Shown here in pieces: positions 1-7,579 of a stretch of 26,902 nucleotides of DNA (position 1 is its first letter; each line of letters starts with the position of its first letter). The position numbers and the translations under genes are program-made. The notes under the pieces are model-generated. The model saw only the letters and a list, made by a program, of their open reading frames with translations, ran no database searches and had not been told where the DNA came from. This stretch comes from RFPW01 sp040401595 (lineage in GTDB: Bacteria; Pseudomonadota; Gammaproteobacteria; Burkholderiales; Burkholderiaceae_E), in NCBI GenBank assembly GCA_040401595.1, contig JBBAOE010000034.1, positions 1-26,902 of the forward strand, given 5' to 3'.

Positions 1-1282
1 GCTCCAGCTCTGGCTCCAGCTCTGGCTCCGGCTCTGGCTCCGGCTCTGGCTCCGGTTCTGGCTCCGGCTCCGGTTCTGGCTCCCGCTCCGGAGCGATCAC
101 GCTCTCCGGAACAGTCTCAGCGACGGGCGCCTGCGAGGCAATGATGGCTGGAATCAAGTCTGGAACGATCTCAGCGATCGCCGCGTCAACCTGCGCACGA
201 TCGGGAACGACCTCAGCGATCGCTGGAATGACCTCAACAATCTGCGGCTCTGCGACCGAAAGATCCACCGCCACCGGATCGAGGCTTTGCGCGTCCGCCG
301 ATACCGCTTCAAGAGGCGGTGCCGGCTCGATCGCAGCGTCATTGAGCGCCTGAACGACCCGCGCCTGGTCAAGAACGCCTGTGGTCACCGGCAAGGTCTC
401 AACGATATCCAGGATTGGGCTATCTGCCCCGGAAACCGCCTCCACGTTCGGCGCGTGCAGCACCGACCATTCAAAGTAGGCACTGGACAAACGATTGCCA
501 AGTACTTGCAAGCGGACATCGTCTGGTCCCACTGCTTGACGCAGACGGGCATAGGCATCCAGCGCCTCTTCAAGACCATTCAAGTCCCGAATAGCCTGGT
601 CGATGCGCGCGAAGACGGGATTGACCAAACGAGCGCGGATGTCGTCCCGGACCTCTGCGGGAAATACGGCAACAACGCTGATCAGGCCCAAGTCCTCCGG
701 TCCATAGGCCAGTGGGCGCACGGTCCGGGAGAATGCCAGCAACAGATCCGGGAGGCGACGCAACATTTCAGCCCATCGGCTGGCTGGCAGCTCACCGCGT
801 ACCGCCAGAGGGTAGTCCGACAGCGCATGTCCGAGTCCGTCCAGCCCGGCCACAAAGCGATCCGAATCGGATTCTGACGACATGCCCGCCAACGCAAAGT
901 TCAACACCGAACGATTGAGCAGACAAGACATCGCATCGCGCCCACCGCGGGCGATACGCTGATCCCATAAACGCAGGGCCTGCGCCGGCCGGCCTGCGCT
1001 CAAGCTCTCCAGCGCCAGCTCGTCAATGGCATCGGTGGCGCGGAACCAGAACAAGCCATGCAGCCATCGGCCTTCCGGATCATCTACCGCTGACGCCGCC
1101 GACTCGATATCGGTGGCGGTCCGCTGCAAGGCTCCCCAAGACGGTTGATCAAGCGGGTACGCAGCGCGGTGTCCAACGGCAACATCTACGCTCAGATCAG
1201 ACACCCTGCGGGCAATCTCGCGACTGGTCGCCGACGCGGGTAATCCAAGAATTCGAAAGGGGTTCGCTAGGACGAGATTCAC
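1..1282 (-). CDS. Partial J-domain-like protein with Glu-Pro repeat tail
   Basis: The minus-strand frame is open from a stop at 1301-1303 to the window edge, so at least 427 residues are present and the C-terminus is missing. I chose the GTG at 1282 because it is the first start codon after that stop and puts NPFRILGLPASATSREIARR at residues 7-26. That stretch resembles the start of a J-domain-type helical hairpin, but I see no HPD motif, so it is at best J-domain-like. It is followed by a Trp/Phe-containing segment (GLFWFRA) and a mainly helical middle region. From about residue 330 the chain becomes rich in Ala, Val, Pro and Glu. From about residue 396 it is a near-perfect Glu-Pro dipeptide repeat. 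No signal peptide or membrane span is visible. The repeat may act as a stiff spacer to a further domain outside the window. Function unknown. Confidence 0.75.
   Translation of the reverse strand, partial: MNLVLANPFRILGLPASATSREIARRVSDLSVDVAVGHRAAYPLDQPSWGALQRTATDIESAASAVDDPEGRWLHGLFWFRATDAIDELALESLSAGRPAQALRLWDQRIARGGRDAMSCLLNRSVLNFALAGMSSESDSDRFVAGLDGLGHALSDYPLAVRGELPASRWAEMLRRLPDLLLAFSRTVRPLAYGPEDLGLISVVAVFPAEVRDDIRARLVNPVFARIDQAIRDLNGLEEALDAYARLRQAVGPDDVRLQVLGNRLSSAYFEWSVLHAPNVEAVSGADSPILDIVETLPVTTGVLDQARVVQALNDAAIEPAPPLEAVSADAQSLDPVAVDLSVAEPQIVEVIPAIAEVVPDRAQVDAAIAEIVPDLIPAIIASQAPVAETVPESVIAPEREPEPEPEPEPEPEPEPEPEPELEPELE
2..90 (-). repeat. Glu-Pro-coding hexanucleotide repeat
   Basis: On the plus strand the sequence is a run of GGCTCC/GGCTCT-type units. 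On the minus strand these read GAG-CCA/GAG-CCG codons, giving alternating Glu and Pro with a few Leu substitutions near the window edge. It lies in frame in the partial protein and continues beyond the window. Such repeats are prone to slippage, so the copy number may vary between strains or be mis-assembled. Confidence 0.9.
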
Positions 1283-1359
1283 GATCCAGGCCCACGGCCG
1301 TCAGGGTCAGCGGCTCGCTGAGCGGGAGCCCAGCAGAGGTGCAGGGGCATCGTAGCGAT

Positions 1360-1407
1360 TTCCGCACTAATACGGAAGTTCGCTGAAAGTTTCAGGTGGT
1401 TTTTTTT
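1360..1407 (+). terminator. Hairpins followed by eight T residues
   Basis: In the 216-base gap between the partial protein and the Ldh_2 gene, an inverted repeat TTCCG...CGGAA (1360-1377) is followed by CTGAAA-G-TTTCAG (1383-1395) and then T8 at 1400-1407. The order of hairpin then T run fits a factor-independent terminator reading rightwards. Both flanking genes read leftwards, so it has no obvious client. It could end an antisense transcript or be chance. The stems are short and AT-rich. Confidence 0.3.
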
Positions 1408-1498
1408 GTTCTCGATGCTCGGATTTCGCGGCCACCGGGCGGATCGTTACCCCGTTCAACCGTCAGGGCACCCCGCTGCAAGCCACCGATTGAACCGC

Positions 1499-2590
1499 TC
1501 AGGCGGTTGGCGTCGAAGCCCGCGGCTCAAGCACTTGGGGGACAACCACGCCGAAGCGCTCCGCCCACGGCAAAAGAGCGGGCAGAATTTCCGTCTGAAG
1601 GCGAACGCCGTGTTGACGCTGCTCCGCACGACGCGACAAAGCGCCGTCCCCGGGGACCCGAACCTCGCTGAAACCGGGCCGTGGGGGATTGGTCCGGCAG
1701 GCTTGTGCGATCCATTGCATCTGGTGGGCGAACGCTGCCCGCCCCCCGAAAGCGTCAGGGTCAATGCAATGGATGTAGACCGTCGCGCCCCAGCCCTGCA
1801 CCGCATCGGCCCGATGCACTCCAGCCAGTCCGCCGGTCAGCATCTCCACCAGCAGCGCGAGTCCCATCCCCTTGTGGCCGGCCTCAAGACCGCCAAGCGG
1901 CAAGATCGTGCCAGGCGGATCCGCCGCGAAGACGCTCGGGTCGTCGGTTGGGTGCCCATCGCCGTCCAAGAGCCATGGGAACTCAAAGCGCCGCCCCTGC
2001 CGAGCAAGTCGGTTACTCATGCCGTTGGTGGTGAGTGACGCGGAGATATCGATCAGAATCGGGCCGGATTCGGTTGGAATCCCGACCGCGAGTGGATCGG
2101 GCGTGAACACCGCGCGTGTGCCGCCATGGGGGGCCACACTCGCCGTGCCCGGATCCGAACACATCAGCAATACGGCAAGACCGCGTTCGGTCACTGGCGG
2201 CAAAAATGCGGCCAGACATGCGATATGGTGGCTGCAGCGAATCACGACCGAGCCGGTGCCGAACTCCAGCGCCATCGCTGCCGCCCGATCCAGCCCACGA
2301 CGTACCAGCCAGGGCCCCGGTAAACGGTGCCCATCCCAGAGCTCCGCAGCCGCCCGTCCGGACAAACGGGTCGGCTCACCGATGCAGCTCATTTGCCCGC
2401 GGCTGATTTCGCCCAGATAAGGCGCAAGCAAGGCAAGGCCGTGGGTGTCGTGCCCCATCAGGTCGCCCTCAAGCAAGACCTCCGCCACATCATCGGCCAG
2501 ATCAGCGCGCATCCCCGCGGCCAAGAGGAGCGCATTGGCAAAGCGATGCAGGTCTTCAACACCATAGCGCTGTGGACTGGCCTGGCTCAT
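1499..2590 (-). CDS. Ldh_2-family (malate/L-sulfolactate-type) dehydrogenase
   Basis: A predicted cytosolic NAD(P)-dependent 2-hydroxyacid/2-ketoacid oxidoreductase of the Ldh_2 family (malate/L-lactate dehydrogenase, ureidoglycolate dehydrogenase, 2,3-diketogulonate reductase relatives). It has 363 residues, a usual length. The family's N-terminal His motif appears as GHDTHG near residue 47. The middle PHGG motif is followed by a divergent TPDPLAVGIP where relatives have GTNP, and GHKGMGLAL lies near residue 240. I prefer the ATG at 2590 over the GTG just before it because AAGGAAG sits seven bases upstream. It follows the SDR gene by about 46 bases on the same strand, so the two are probably co-transcribed from the divergent promoter region at 3402-3652. 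A second, more canonical family member lies in module B at 15385-16461. The substrate is unknown. A sugar acid or its 2-keto form fits the neighbours. Confidence 0.85.
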   Translation of the reverse strand: MSQASPQRYGVEDLHRFANALLLAAGMRADLADDVAEVLLEGDLMGHDTHGLALLAPYLGEISRGQMSCIGEPTRLSGRAAAELWDGHRLPGPWLVRRGLDRAAAMALEFGTGSVVIRCSHHIACLAAFLPPVTERGLAVLLMCSDPGTASVAPHGGTRAVFTPDPLAVGIPTESGPILIDISASLTTNGMSNRLARQGRRFEFPWLLDGDGHPTDDPSVFAADPPGTILPLGGLEAGHKGMGLALLVEMLTGGLAGVHRADAVQGWGATVYIHCIDPDAFGGRAAFAHQMQWIAQACRTNPPRPGFSEVRVPGDGALSRRAEQRQHGVRLQTEILPALLPWAERFGVVVPQVLEPRASTPTA

Positions 2591-2636
2591 CACTGCGCTT
2601 CCTTATCCGTTGGCGTTTCCAGTCGCACCGGCTCTC

Positions 2637-3401
2637 TCAATAAACCGCCCGTCCACCGGAAAGATCAAACACCGCCCCGGTCGTGAAGACACAGTCGTCG
2701 GTGCACAACCATGCAACCATGGCCGCGATTTCCTCTACCAGACCGAATCGTCCCATCGGAATCTTGGCGAGCATGAAGTCGATATGCGACTGGGTCATCT
2801 GGTCAAACATCCCGGTCTTGACCGCGGCTGGCGTCACACAATTGACGCAGACGCCGGTTTTGGCGAGTTCTTTGCCAAGGGATTTGGTCAATCCGATGAC
2901 GCCCGCCTTGGATGCACTGTAGGCTGAGGCATTCGGATTGCCTTCCTTGCCAGCGATCGACGCGATATTGACGATCCGACCCCATCCACGGGTGACCATG
3001 CCGGGCGCCAGCGCCTGATTACAGAGAAATACGCCGTTCAGGTTGATCTCGATCACCTCCCGCCAGGCCGCCACGGGGTAATCCACCAACGGCACATTCG
3101 GACCGGTGATGCCCGCGCTGCAAACCAGCACATCAACCCCTCCCAGCGCCCCGATCGTGGCATCGCGAGCCGCCTCGACCGCGTGCACCGAAGTGACATC
3201 GAGTTGGGCGGTGTGCGCCACGGGCTGCGTCGGAAACTCAAGATGCAGATGTTCTGCCGCCTGACTCAAGGCGTCGGCATCCCGATCCCAGAGGCTGACC
3301 CGAGCACCCGAAGCGATGAGCCTGGCTGCGATCGCCAAACCAATCCCGGCTGCCCCTCCTGTAATAACCGCACGACGGCCAAGCAGATCCAGCTGGTTCA
3401 T
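2637..3401 (-). CDS. SDR-family NAD-dependent dehydrogenase (sugar or keto-deoxy acid)
   Basis: A classical short-chain dehydrogenase/reductase of 254 residues. The cofactor motif TGGAAGIG lies at 14-21, and an acidic residue after the second strand (WDRD, 38-41) favours NAD over NADP. The usual NNAG motif appears as CSAG (94-97). The catalytic residues are Asn120, Ser148, Tyr161 and Lys165 (YSASK). The ATG at 3401 is preceded by AGGAG at good spacing. It is the first gene of a minus-strand pair with the Ldh_2 gene and is divergent from the IlvD-type dehydratase. In this context it may oxidise a sugar, an aldonate or a 2-keto-3-deoxy acid, as do the SDRs of non-phosphorylative fucose, rhamnose and arabinose pathways. 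The exact substrate is an inference from neighbours only. Confidence 0.88.
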   Translation of the reverse strand: MNQLDLLGRRAVITGGAAGIGLAIAARLIASGARVSLWDRDADALSQAAEHLHLEFPTQPVAHTAQLDVTSVHAVEAARDATIGALGGVDVLVCSAGITGPNVPLVDYPVAAWREVIEINLNGVFLCNQALAPGMVTRGWGRIVNIASIAGKEGNPNASAYSASKAGVIGLTKSLGKELAKTGVCVNCVTPAAVKTGMFDQMTQSHIDFMLAKIPMGRFGLVEEIAAMVAWLCTDDCVFTTGAVFDLSGGRAVY

Positions 3402-3515
3402 TTGTTCTCCTGTGCGTCATCGTATTGAAAATGAGGATCGAAAGCATGCCGCAATGCAGACCGCTCTGCGCATGAGTGATTTCCCGGGGTGTGCAACTGA
3501 GTCGGCTTACCGCAA

Positions 3516-3532
3516 AATTGGTCTGACCAATT
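3516..3532. promoter_or_regulatory. Perfect 17-bp palindrome, probable GntR/FadR operator (site A)
   Basis: The sequence AATTGGTCTGACCAATT has perfect 8-base arms around a central T and is directly followed by TTGACC. It sits between the divergent SDR and IlvD-type genes. FCD-class GntR regulators commonly bind short palindromes of the TGGTnnnACCA type. A near-identical site lies next to the only GntR gene in the window (18301-18317). No strong sigma-70 promoter is clear around it. A TTGGTC with ATTTAA 17 bases downstream is a weak possibility for the rightward operon. Confidence 0.65.
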
Positions 3533-3558
3533 GACCATCCATTTAACCGGATCTTCGA

Positions 3559-3580
3559 CCACGGCCCCACCACGGCCCCA
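3559..3580. repeat. Two tandem 11-bp units in the divergent intergenic region
   Basis: CCACGGCCCCA occurs twice head to tail at 3559-3569 and 3570-3580, followed by a degenerate CCACCGAACC. It lies in the 251-base region 3402-3652, between the palindrome and the IlvD-type start. It could be a regulator site or slippage. Apart from this and the palindrome I see nothing definite in that region. Confidence 0.6.
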
Positions 3581-3652
3581 CCACCGAACCGCCTCGGCAC
3601 CGGTCCAGAGTTCACTCCAGGTAGGCCCGTGGCCGTTCCATTCTGAATCACG

Positions 3653-5386
3653 ATGACTGAAAAAGACCCGAAGTCCCCGACTCGCAGAAGCGCCGCCTGG
3701 TTCGGGCGTGATGGCCGAGATGGCTTCATCTACCGGTCCTGGGTGAAAAATCGGGGTGTACCGAACGATCAGTTCGACGGCCGTCCGGTCATTGGAATCT
3801 GTAACACCTTCAGCGAACTGACCCCCTGCAATTCCCATTTCCGGACCCTGGCCGAACAGGTCAAGATCGGCGTTTGGGAAGCGGGCGGGTTTCCGCTCGA
3901 ATTCCCCGTCATGTCGCTCGGCGAAACACTCATGCGGCCGACCGCGATGCTGTATCGAAATCTGGCATCGATGGATGTTGAAGAATCGATCCGTGCCAAT
4001 CCACTCGATGGCGTCGTATTGCTCATGGGCTGCGACAAGACAACCCCCGCGCTCTTGATGGGGGCTGCCTCGGTCGATCTGCCCGCCATCGGCGTCTCCG
4101 GTGGGCCCATGCTGACCGGACGCTGGCGTGGCCAAGCGATCGGATCCGGAACGGGCGTCTGGCAAATGTCCGAAGAAGTCCGCGGTGGACGTTTGTCCCG
4201 GGAAGAATTCATCGAAGCGGAAAGCTGCATGCACCGCTCCCATGGCCACTGCATGACCATGGGTACCGCCAGCACGATGGCCTCCATGGTTGAGGCGCTG
4301 GGCATGGGACTGCCAGGCAACGCTGCCATCCCGGCCGTCGACGGTCGGCGCAATGTACTGGCAAGGCAGGCCGGTCGACGCGCCGTTGAGATGGTGAAGC
4401 AGGATCTTCGCATGTCGCAGATCCTGACCCGGGGGGCTTTCGAGAATGCGATTCGCGTCCTAGCCGGGATCGGCGGATCGACCAATGCCGTTCTGCACCT
4501 GATCGCGATCGCCGGCCGTGTCGGCATACCGCTGGCGCTGGAAGACTTCGACGCAATCGGCAGCGCACTGCCTTGTCTGGTGGACCTCCAGCCGTCCGGG
4601 CGATTTTTGATGGAAGACTTCTTCGAGGCCGGCGGCATTCCAGCCGTTGTGCGGGAAATGGAGTCTGTGATCGACAAGAACGCTGTGACCGTGAATGGTC
4701 AAACGCTCTGGGAGAACTGTGCGAATGCTCCCTGCTGGAATCGTGAGGTCATCCGACCCTGGTCGGACCCGTTCAAACCGGCTGCCGGTATCGCTGTCCT
4801 GCGTGGCAACCTGGCCCCTCTGGGCGCCGTCATCAAACCCAGCGCCGCCACGCCCGGGCTCATGCAGCACCGTGGCCGCGCAGTGGTCTTTCGCAACGCT
4901 GAGGAACTGCACCGCAAGATCGAAGATCCCGATCTCGATGTCGATGAACACTGCGTCCTGGTCCTGCAGCATTGCGGACCCAAGGGATATCCGGGGATGC
5001 CGGAGAGCGGCAACATGCCGATTCCCAAGAAACTGATCGAACGCGGTGTGACCGATATGGTGCGAGTCTCGGATGCGCGCATGAGCGGCACCGCCTACGG
5101 CACCGTTGTCCTTCATGTTGCACCGGAAGCGGCTGCCGGTGGTCCCCTGGCACTGGTTCGAGATGGCGACATGATCGAACTCGACGTCATCGGCCGACGC
5201 CTGCACCTTGATGTCAGTGAAGAAGAACTCGCCAACCGACGAGCCCAGTGGCAAGCTCCCCCCGCAGCGGCCACCCGTGGTTATGTCAAACTTTATATTG
5301 ATCATGTGCTTCAGGCAGACCGTGGAGCCGACCTGGATTTCCTGGTTGGCAACAGCGGCTCGGCGGTCCCACCGGATAACCACTGA
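3653..5386 (+). CDS. IlvD/Edd-family aldonate dehydratase, L-arabinonate dehydratase-like
   Basis: A 577-residue Fe-S dehydratase that removes water from an aldonic acid to give a 2-keto-3-deoxy acid. The cluster ligands are Cys59 (TPCNSH), Cys127 (GCDKT) and Cys200 (HGHC), with Lys129 beside the second. As I recall, the Rhizobium L-arabinonate dehydratase uses the same Cys numbers for a [2Fe-2S] cluster. The catalytic Ser is Ser478 in RMSGTAYG. This group also includes D-xylonate, D-galactonate and D-fuconate dehydratases, so the sugar is not fixed by sequence, but the aldonate subgroup is more likely than dihydroxyacid dehydratase. No good ribosome-binding site precedes the ATG. It opens the rightward operon that continues with the hydroxyacid dehydrogenase and the sugar ABC importer, and is preceded by palindrome A. 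Confidence 0.88.
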   Translation: MTEKDPKSPTRRSAAWFGRDGRDGFIYRSWVKNRGVPNDQFDGRPVIGICNTFSELTPCNSHFRTLAEQVKIGVWEAGGFPLEFPVMSLGETLMRPTAMLYRNLASMDVEESIRANPLDGVVLLMGCDKTTPALLMGAASVDLPAIGVSGGPMLTGRWRGQAIGSGTGVWQMSEEVRGGRLSREEFIEAESCMHRSHGHCMTMGTASTMASMVEALGMGLPGNAAIPAVDGRRNVLARQAGRRAVEMVKQDLRMSQILTRGAFENAIRVLAGIGGSTNAVLHLIAIAGRVGIPLALEDFDAIGSALPCLVDLQPSGRFLMEDFFEAGGIPAVVREMESVIDKNAVTVNGQTLWENCANAPCWNREVIRPWSDPFKPAAGIAVLRGNLAPLGAVIKPSAATPGLMQHRGRAVVFRNAEELHRKIEDPDLDVDEHCVLVLQHCGPKGYPGMPESGNMPIPKKLIERGVTDMVRVSDARMSGTAYGTVVLHVAPEAAAGGPLALVRDGDMIELDVIGRRLHLDVSEEELANRRAQWQAPPAAATRGYVKLYIDHVLQADRGADLDFLVGNSGSAVPPDNH

Positions 5387-5433
5387 CCGCGCTCGCCAGC
5401 TCAATTTTTGACACCATTCTGAAGACCGCAACG

Positions 5434-6405
5434 ATGCGCCCCTGCCGCGTTCTGATCACCGACCACGACTTTCCGAACCTCGACCTCGAGCTCGCGCTTT
5501 ATCGGGATGCGGGTATCGAAACGGTCATTGCGCAGTGCCGTAGCGCAGAGGAAGTGATTGCTGCCAGTACTGACTGCAATGCCCTGCTGGTCCAATACGC
5601 CCAGGTCAATGAGCAGGTCTTCACGGCCCGCCCTGAAATCCGCATTGCCAGCCGGTACGGTGCGGGGTTCGACACGATCGACTCCGAAGCCGCAGAACGC
5701 CATGGCGTCTGGGTCGCCAATTCACCGGATTATGGCGTTGGTGAGGTAGCGACCCATGCCCTCGCCATGACGCTTGATCTGCTGCGTCACATCACGCTCT
5801 ATGACCGCGCCGTCAAATCCGGACACTGGCACTACACCAGTGGTGGCGTGATCCGGCGCATTGGCGACCTGACGGTTGGCATACTCGGGCTTGGCCGCAT
5901 TGGAAAGCGTTTCGCACATGTGTCGCGAAACTGCTTTGCCCGCGTGATCGCTCATGACCCTTACCTGATCGATGGCGATTTTCCTGCCTATGTCGAACGT
6001 GTCGGTCTCGAGGCGCTCTTTGAACAGGCGGACATTGTTTCTGTTCACACCCCCCTCAATGCAGAGACGCGCGGTATGGTCAACAGCGACTTACTGCGAC
6101 GAATGAAGCCAGGCAGCCTGCTGGTGAACTGCGCGCGCGGCGCTGTGGTCGATACCGCTGACCTGCTCGCCGCGCTTCAGTCCGGGCATCTCAACGGTGC
6201 AGGACTCGATGTGCTGCCGGTTGAACCGCCCGAAATGAACGACCCGCTCGTTCACCACCCGCGCGTTATTGTCAGCCCCCACGCGGCGTTCTATTCGGTC
6301 GCAGGCGAACGTGAGTTGCGTCGTAAGGCGGCACAGAACGTGATCGACTGGGCACGTACCGGCCGGCCAACTTATGCTGTGAACAAAGTCAATTCAGGAA
6401 CATGA
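5434..6405 (+). CDS. D-isomer-specific 2-hydroxyacid dehydrogenase
   Basis: A 323-residue NAD-dependent 2-hydroxyacid dehydrogenase of the phosphoglycerate dehydrogenase/CtBP type. The Rossmann motif GLGRIG lies at 152-157. The catalytic triad is Arg235 (CARGAVVD), Glu264 (LPVEPP) and His283 (SPHAAF). There is no C-terminal ACT domain, so it is not a feedback-regulated SerA. It lies 47 bases after the dehydratase and only six bases before the ABC ATPase, so it belongs to the same operon. The likely role is interconversion of a 2-hydroxy and a 2-keto acid within the sugar-acid pathway. Module B encodes a second, clearly different member of the superfamily at 14187-15158, so these are not recent duplicates. 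Confidence 0.87.
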   Translation: MRPCRVLITDHDFPNLDLELALYRDAGIETVIAQCRSAEEVIAASTDCNALLVQYAQVNEQVFTARPEIRIASRYGAGFDTIDSEAAERHGVWVANSPDYGVGEVATHALAMTLDLLRHITLYDRAVKSGHWHYTSGGVIRRIGDLTVGILGLGRIGKRFAHVSRNCFARVIAHDPYLIDGDFPAYVERVGLEALFEQADIVSVHTPLNAETRGMVNSDLLRRMKPGSLLVNCARGAVVDTADLLAALQSGHLNGAGLDVLPVEPPEMNDPLVHHPRVIVSPHAAFYSVAGERELRRKAAQNVIDWARTGRPTYAVNKVNSGT

Positions 6406-6411
6406 GTCGTT

Positions 6412-7503
6412 ATGGCGTCTGTTGAAATTATTAACGTCGAAAAGAAATTCGGATCGACGCAGGTCATCCGGGGCGTCGATGTTCAGATCGCTGATGGCGA
6501 ATTTACCGTGCTGGTGGGACCATCGGGCTGTGGGAAAAGCACACTCCTGAGGATGATCGCAGGACTCGAGGAAATCAGTGGAGGGGAGATCCGCATCGGC
6601 GGGACCGTGGTCAATCAGATGCAGCCCAAAGATCGAGACATCGCCATGGTATTTCAGAATTACGCCCTCTATCCGCACATGAAAGTGCGGGAAAACATGG
6701 CGTTCAGCCTGATGCTCGCCAAAAAAACCCGCGCTGAGATTGACACGGCGGTGCAACGTGCTGCCGAAATTCTGGGGCTCACCCAACTCCTCGATCGATA
6801 TCCCAGGGCACTCTCAGGCGGCCAGCGCCAGCGCGTCGCGATGGGCCGTGCGATCGTTCGAGATCCTCAGGTCTTCCTCTTTGACGAACCCCTCTCGAAT
6901 CTGGATGCCAAGTTGCGGGTTCAGATGCGAACCGAAATTAAATCCCTGCACCAGCGCCTCAAAACTACGTCGATCTATGTCACCCATGATCAGATTGAAG
7001 CCATGACCATGGCCGATCAGATCGTCGTCATGCGCGACGGGATCGTCGAGCAGCGTGGGCAACCGCTCGATCTCTATGACCACCCGGTCAATCTGTTTGT
7101 CGCGGGATTCATTGGCTCACCCGCGATGAATTTTTTGCCGGGCACGCTGGAGCGAACGACCACCAGCGCCCAGGTGCGTTTCCCCGATGGCACTCTCCTC
7201 CCGGCGCCCCTGAACTGTGCGGGTACATCCGGTCAGCGGGTTGTTCTCGGGGTGAGGCCAGAACATATGCGCCTGTCCGAATCCGCGATGCCCCATGGGT
7301 CGTTTGTAGCGCGAATTGATGTGGTCGAACCGACCGGCGCCGACACGCAGGTCTACGCCCGGTCTGGGGATGCGCCCCTGACCTGTGTGTTCGCAGACCG
7401 CCATCATTTCGGTGCCGGCGATCTGATTCACCTGGTGCCCCAGCCCGACCGAACCCACCTGTTCGACGAACAATCCGGGCGCTCGCTCATGCCCACCCCA
7501 TGA
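6412..7503 (+). CDS. Sugar ABC importer ATPase (MalK/UgpC type)
   Basis: A 363-residue ATP-binding subunit that powers carbohydrate uptake at the inner face of the membrane. Walker A GPSGCGKST is at 36-44, the Q-loop Gln at 82, the signature LSGGQ at 134-138, Walker B FLFDEP at 155-160 and the switch His at 192. The remaining ~130 residues form a TOBE-type regulatory domain, including VRPEHMRLSE, typical of the MalK/UgpC subfamily that serves CUT1 importers. It sits between the hydroxyacid dehydrogenase and the binding protein, followed by both permeases, so the importer is complete. Confidence 0.93.
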   Translation: MASVEIINVEKKFGSTQVIRGVDVQIADGEFTVLVGPSGCGKSTLLRMIAGLEEISGGEIRIGGTVVNQMQPKDRDIAMVFQNYALYPHMKVRENMAFSLMLAKKTRAEIDTAVQRAAEILGLTQLLDRYPRALSGGQRQRVAMGRAIVRDPQVFLFDEPLSNLDAKLRVQMRTEIKSLHQRLKTTSIYVTHDQIEAMTMADQIVVMRDGIVEQRGQPLDLYDHPVNLFVAGFIGSPAMNFLPGTLERTTTSAQVRFPDGTLLPAPLNCAGTSGQRVVLGVRPEHMRLSESAMPHGSFVARIDVVEPTGADTQVYARSGDAPLTCVFADRHHFGAGDLIHLVPQPDRTHLFDEQSGRSLMPTP

Positions 7504-7579
7504 ACGAGGGACGACATTGAATCGTGCCCTGACCGAACCATTTGAACGTTTGAGAATCAAAACCCGGAGGAGACTCACC

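Noticed and set aside
287..877. A 196-codon plus-strand frame opposite the J-domain-like protein
   Set aside because: The minus frame is continuous for over 420 codons with a family-like N-terminus and the Glu-Pro repeat. The plus frame has atypical composition.
3653..5386. Dihydroxyacid dehydratase (ilvD) of branched-chain amino acid synthesis
   Set aside because: The N-terminal RSWVKNRGVPNDQFDGRP and FEAGGIPAVVRE patterns and the operon with a sugar importer fit the aldonate dehydratase subgroup. No ilv or leu genes are nearby.
3398..5431. Long minus-strand frames opposite the IlvD-type dehydratase
   Set aside because: The plus strand carries all catalytic Cys motifs of the dehydratase. 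The minus frames show no recognisable family.
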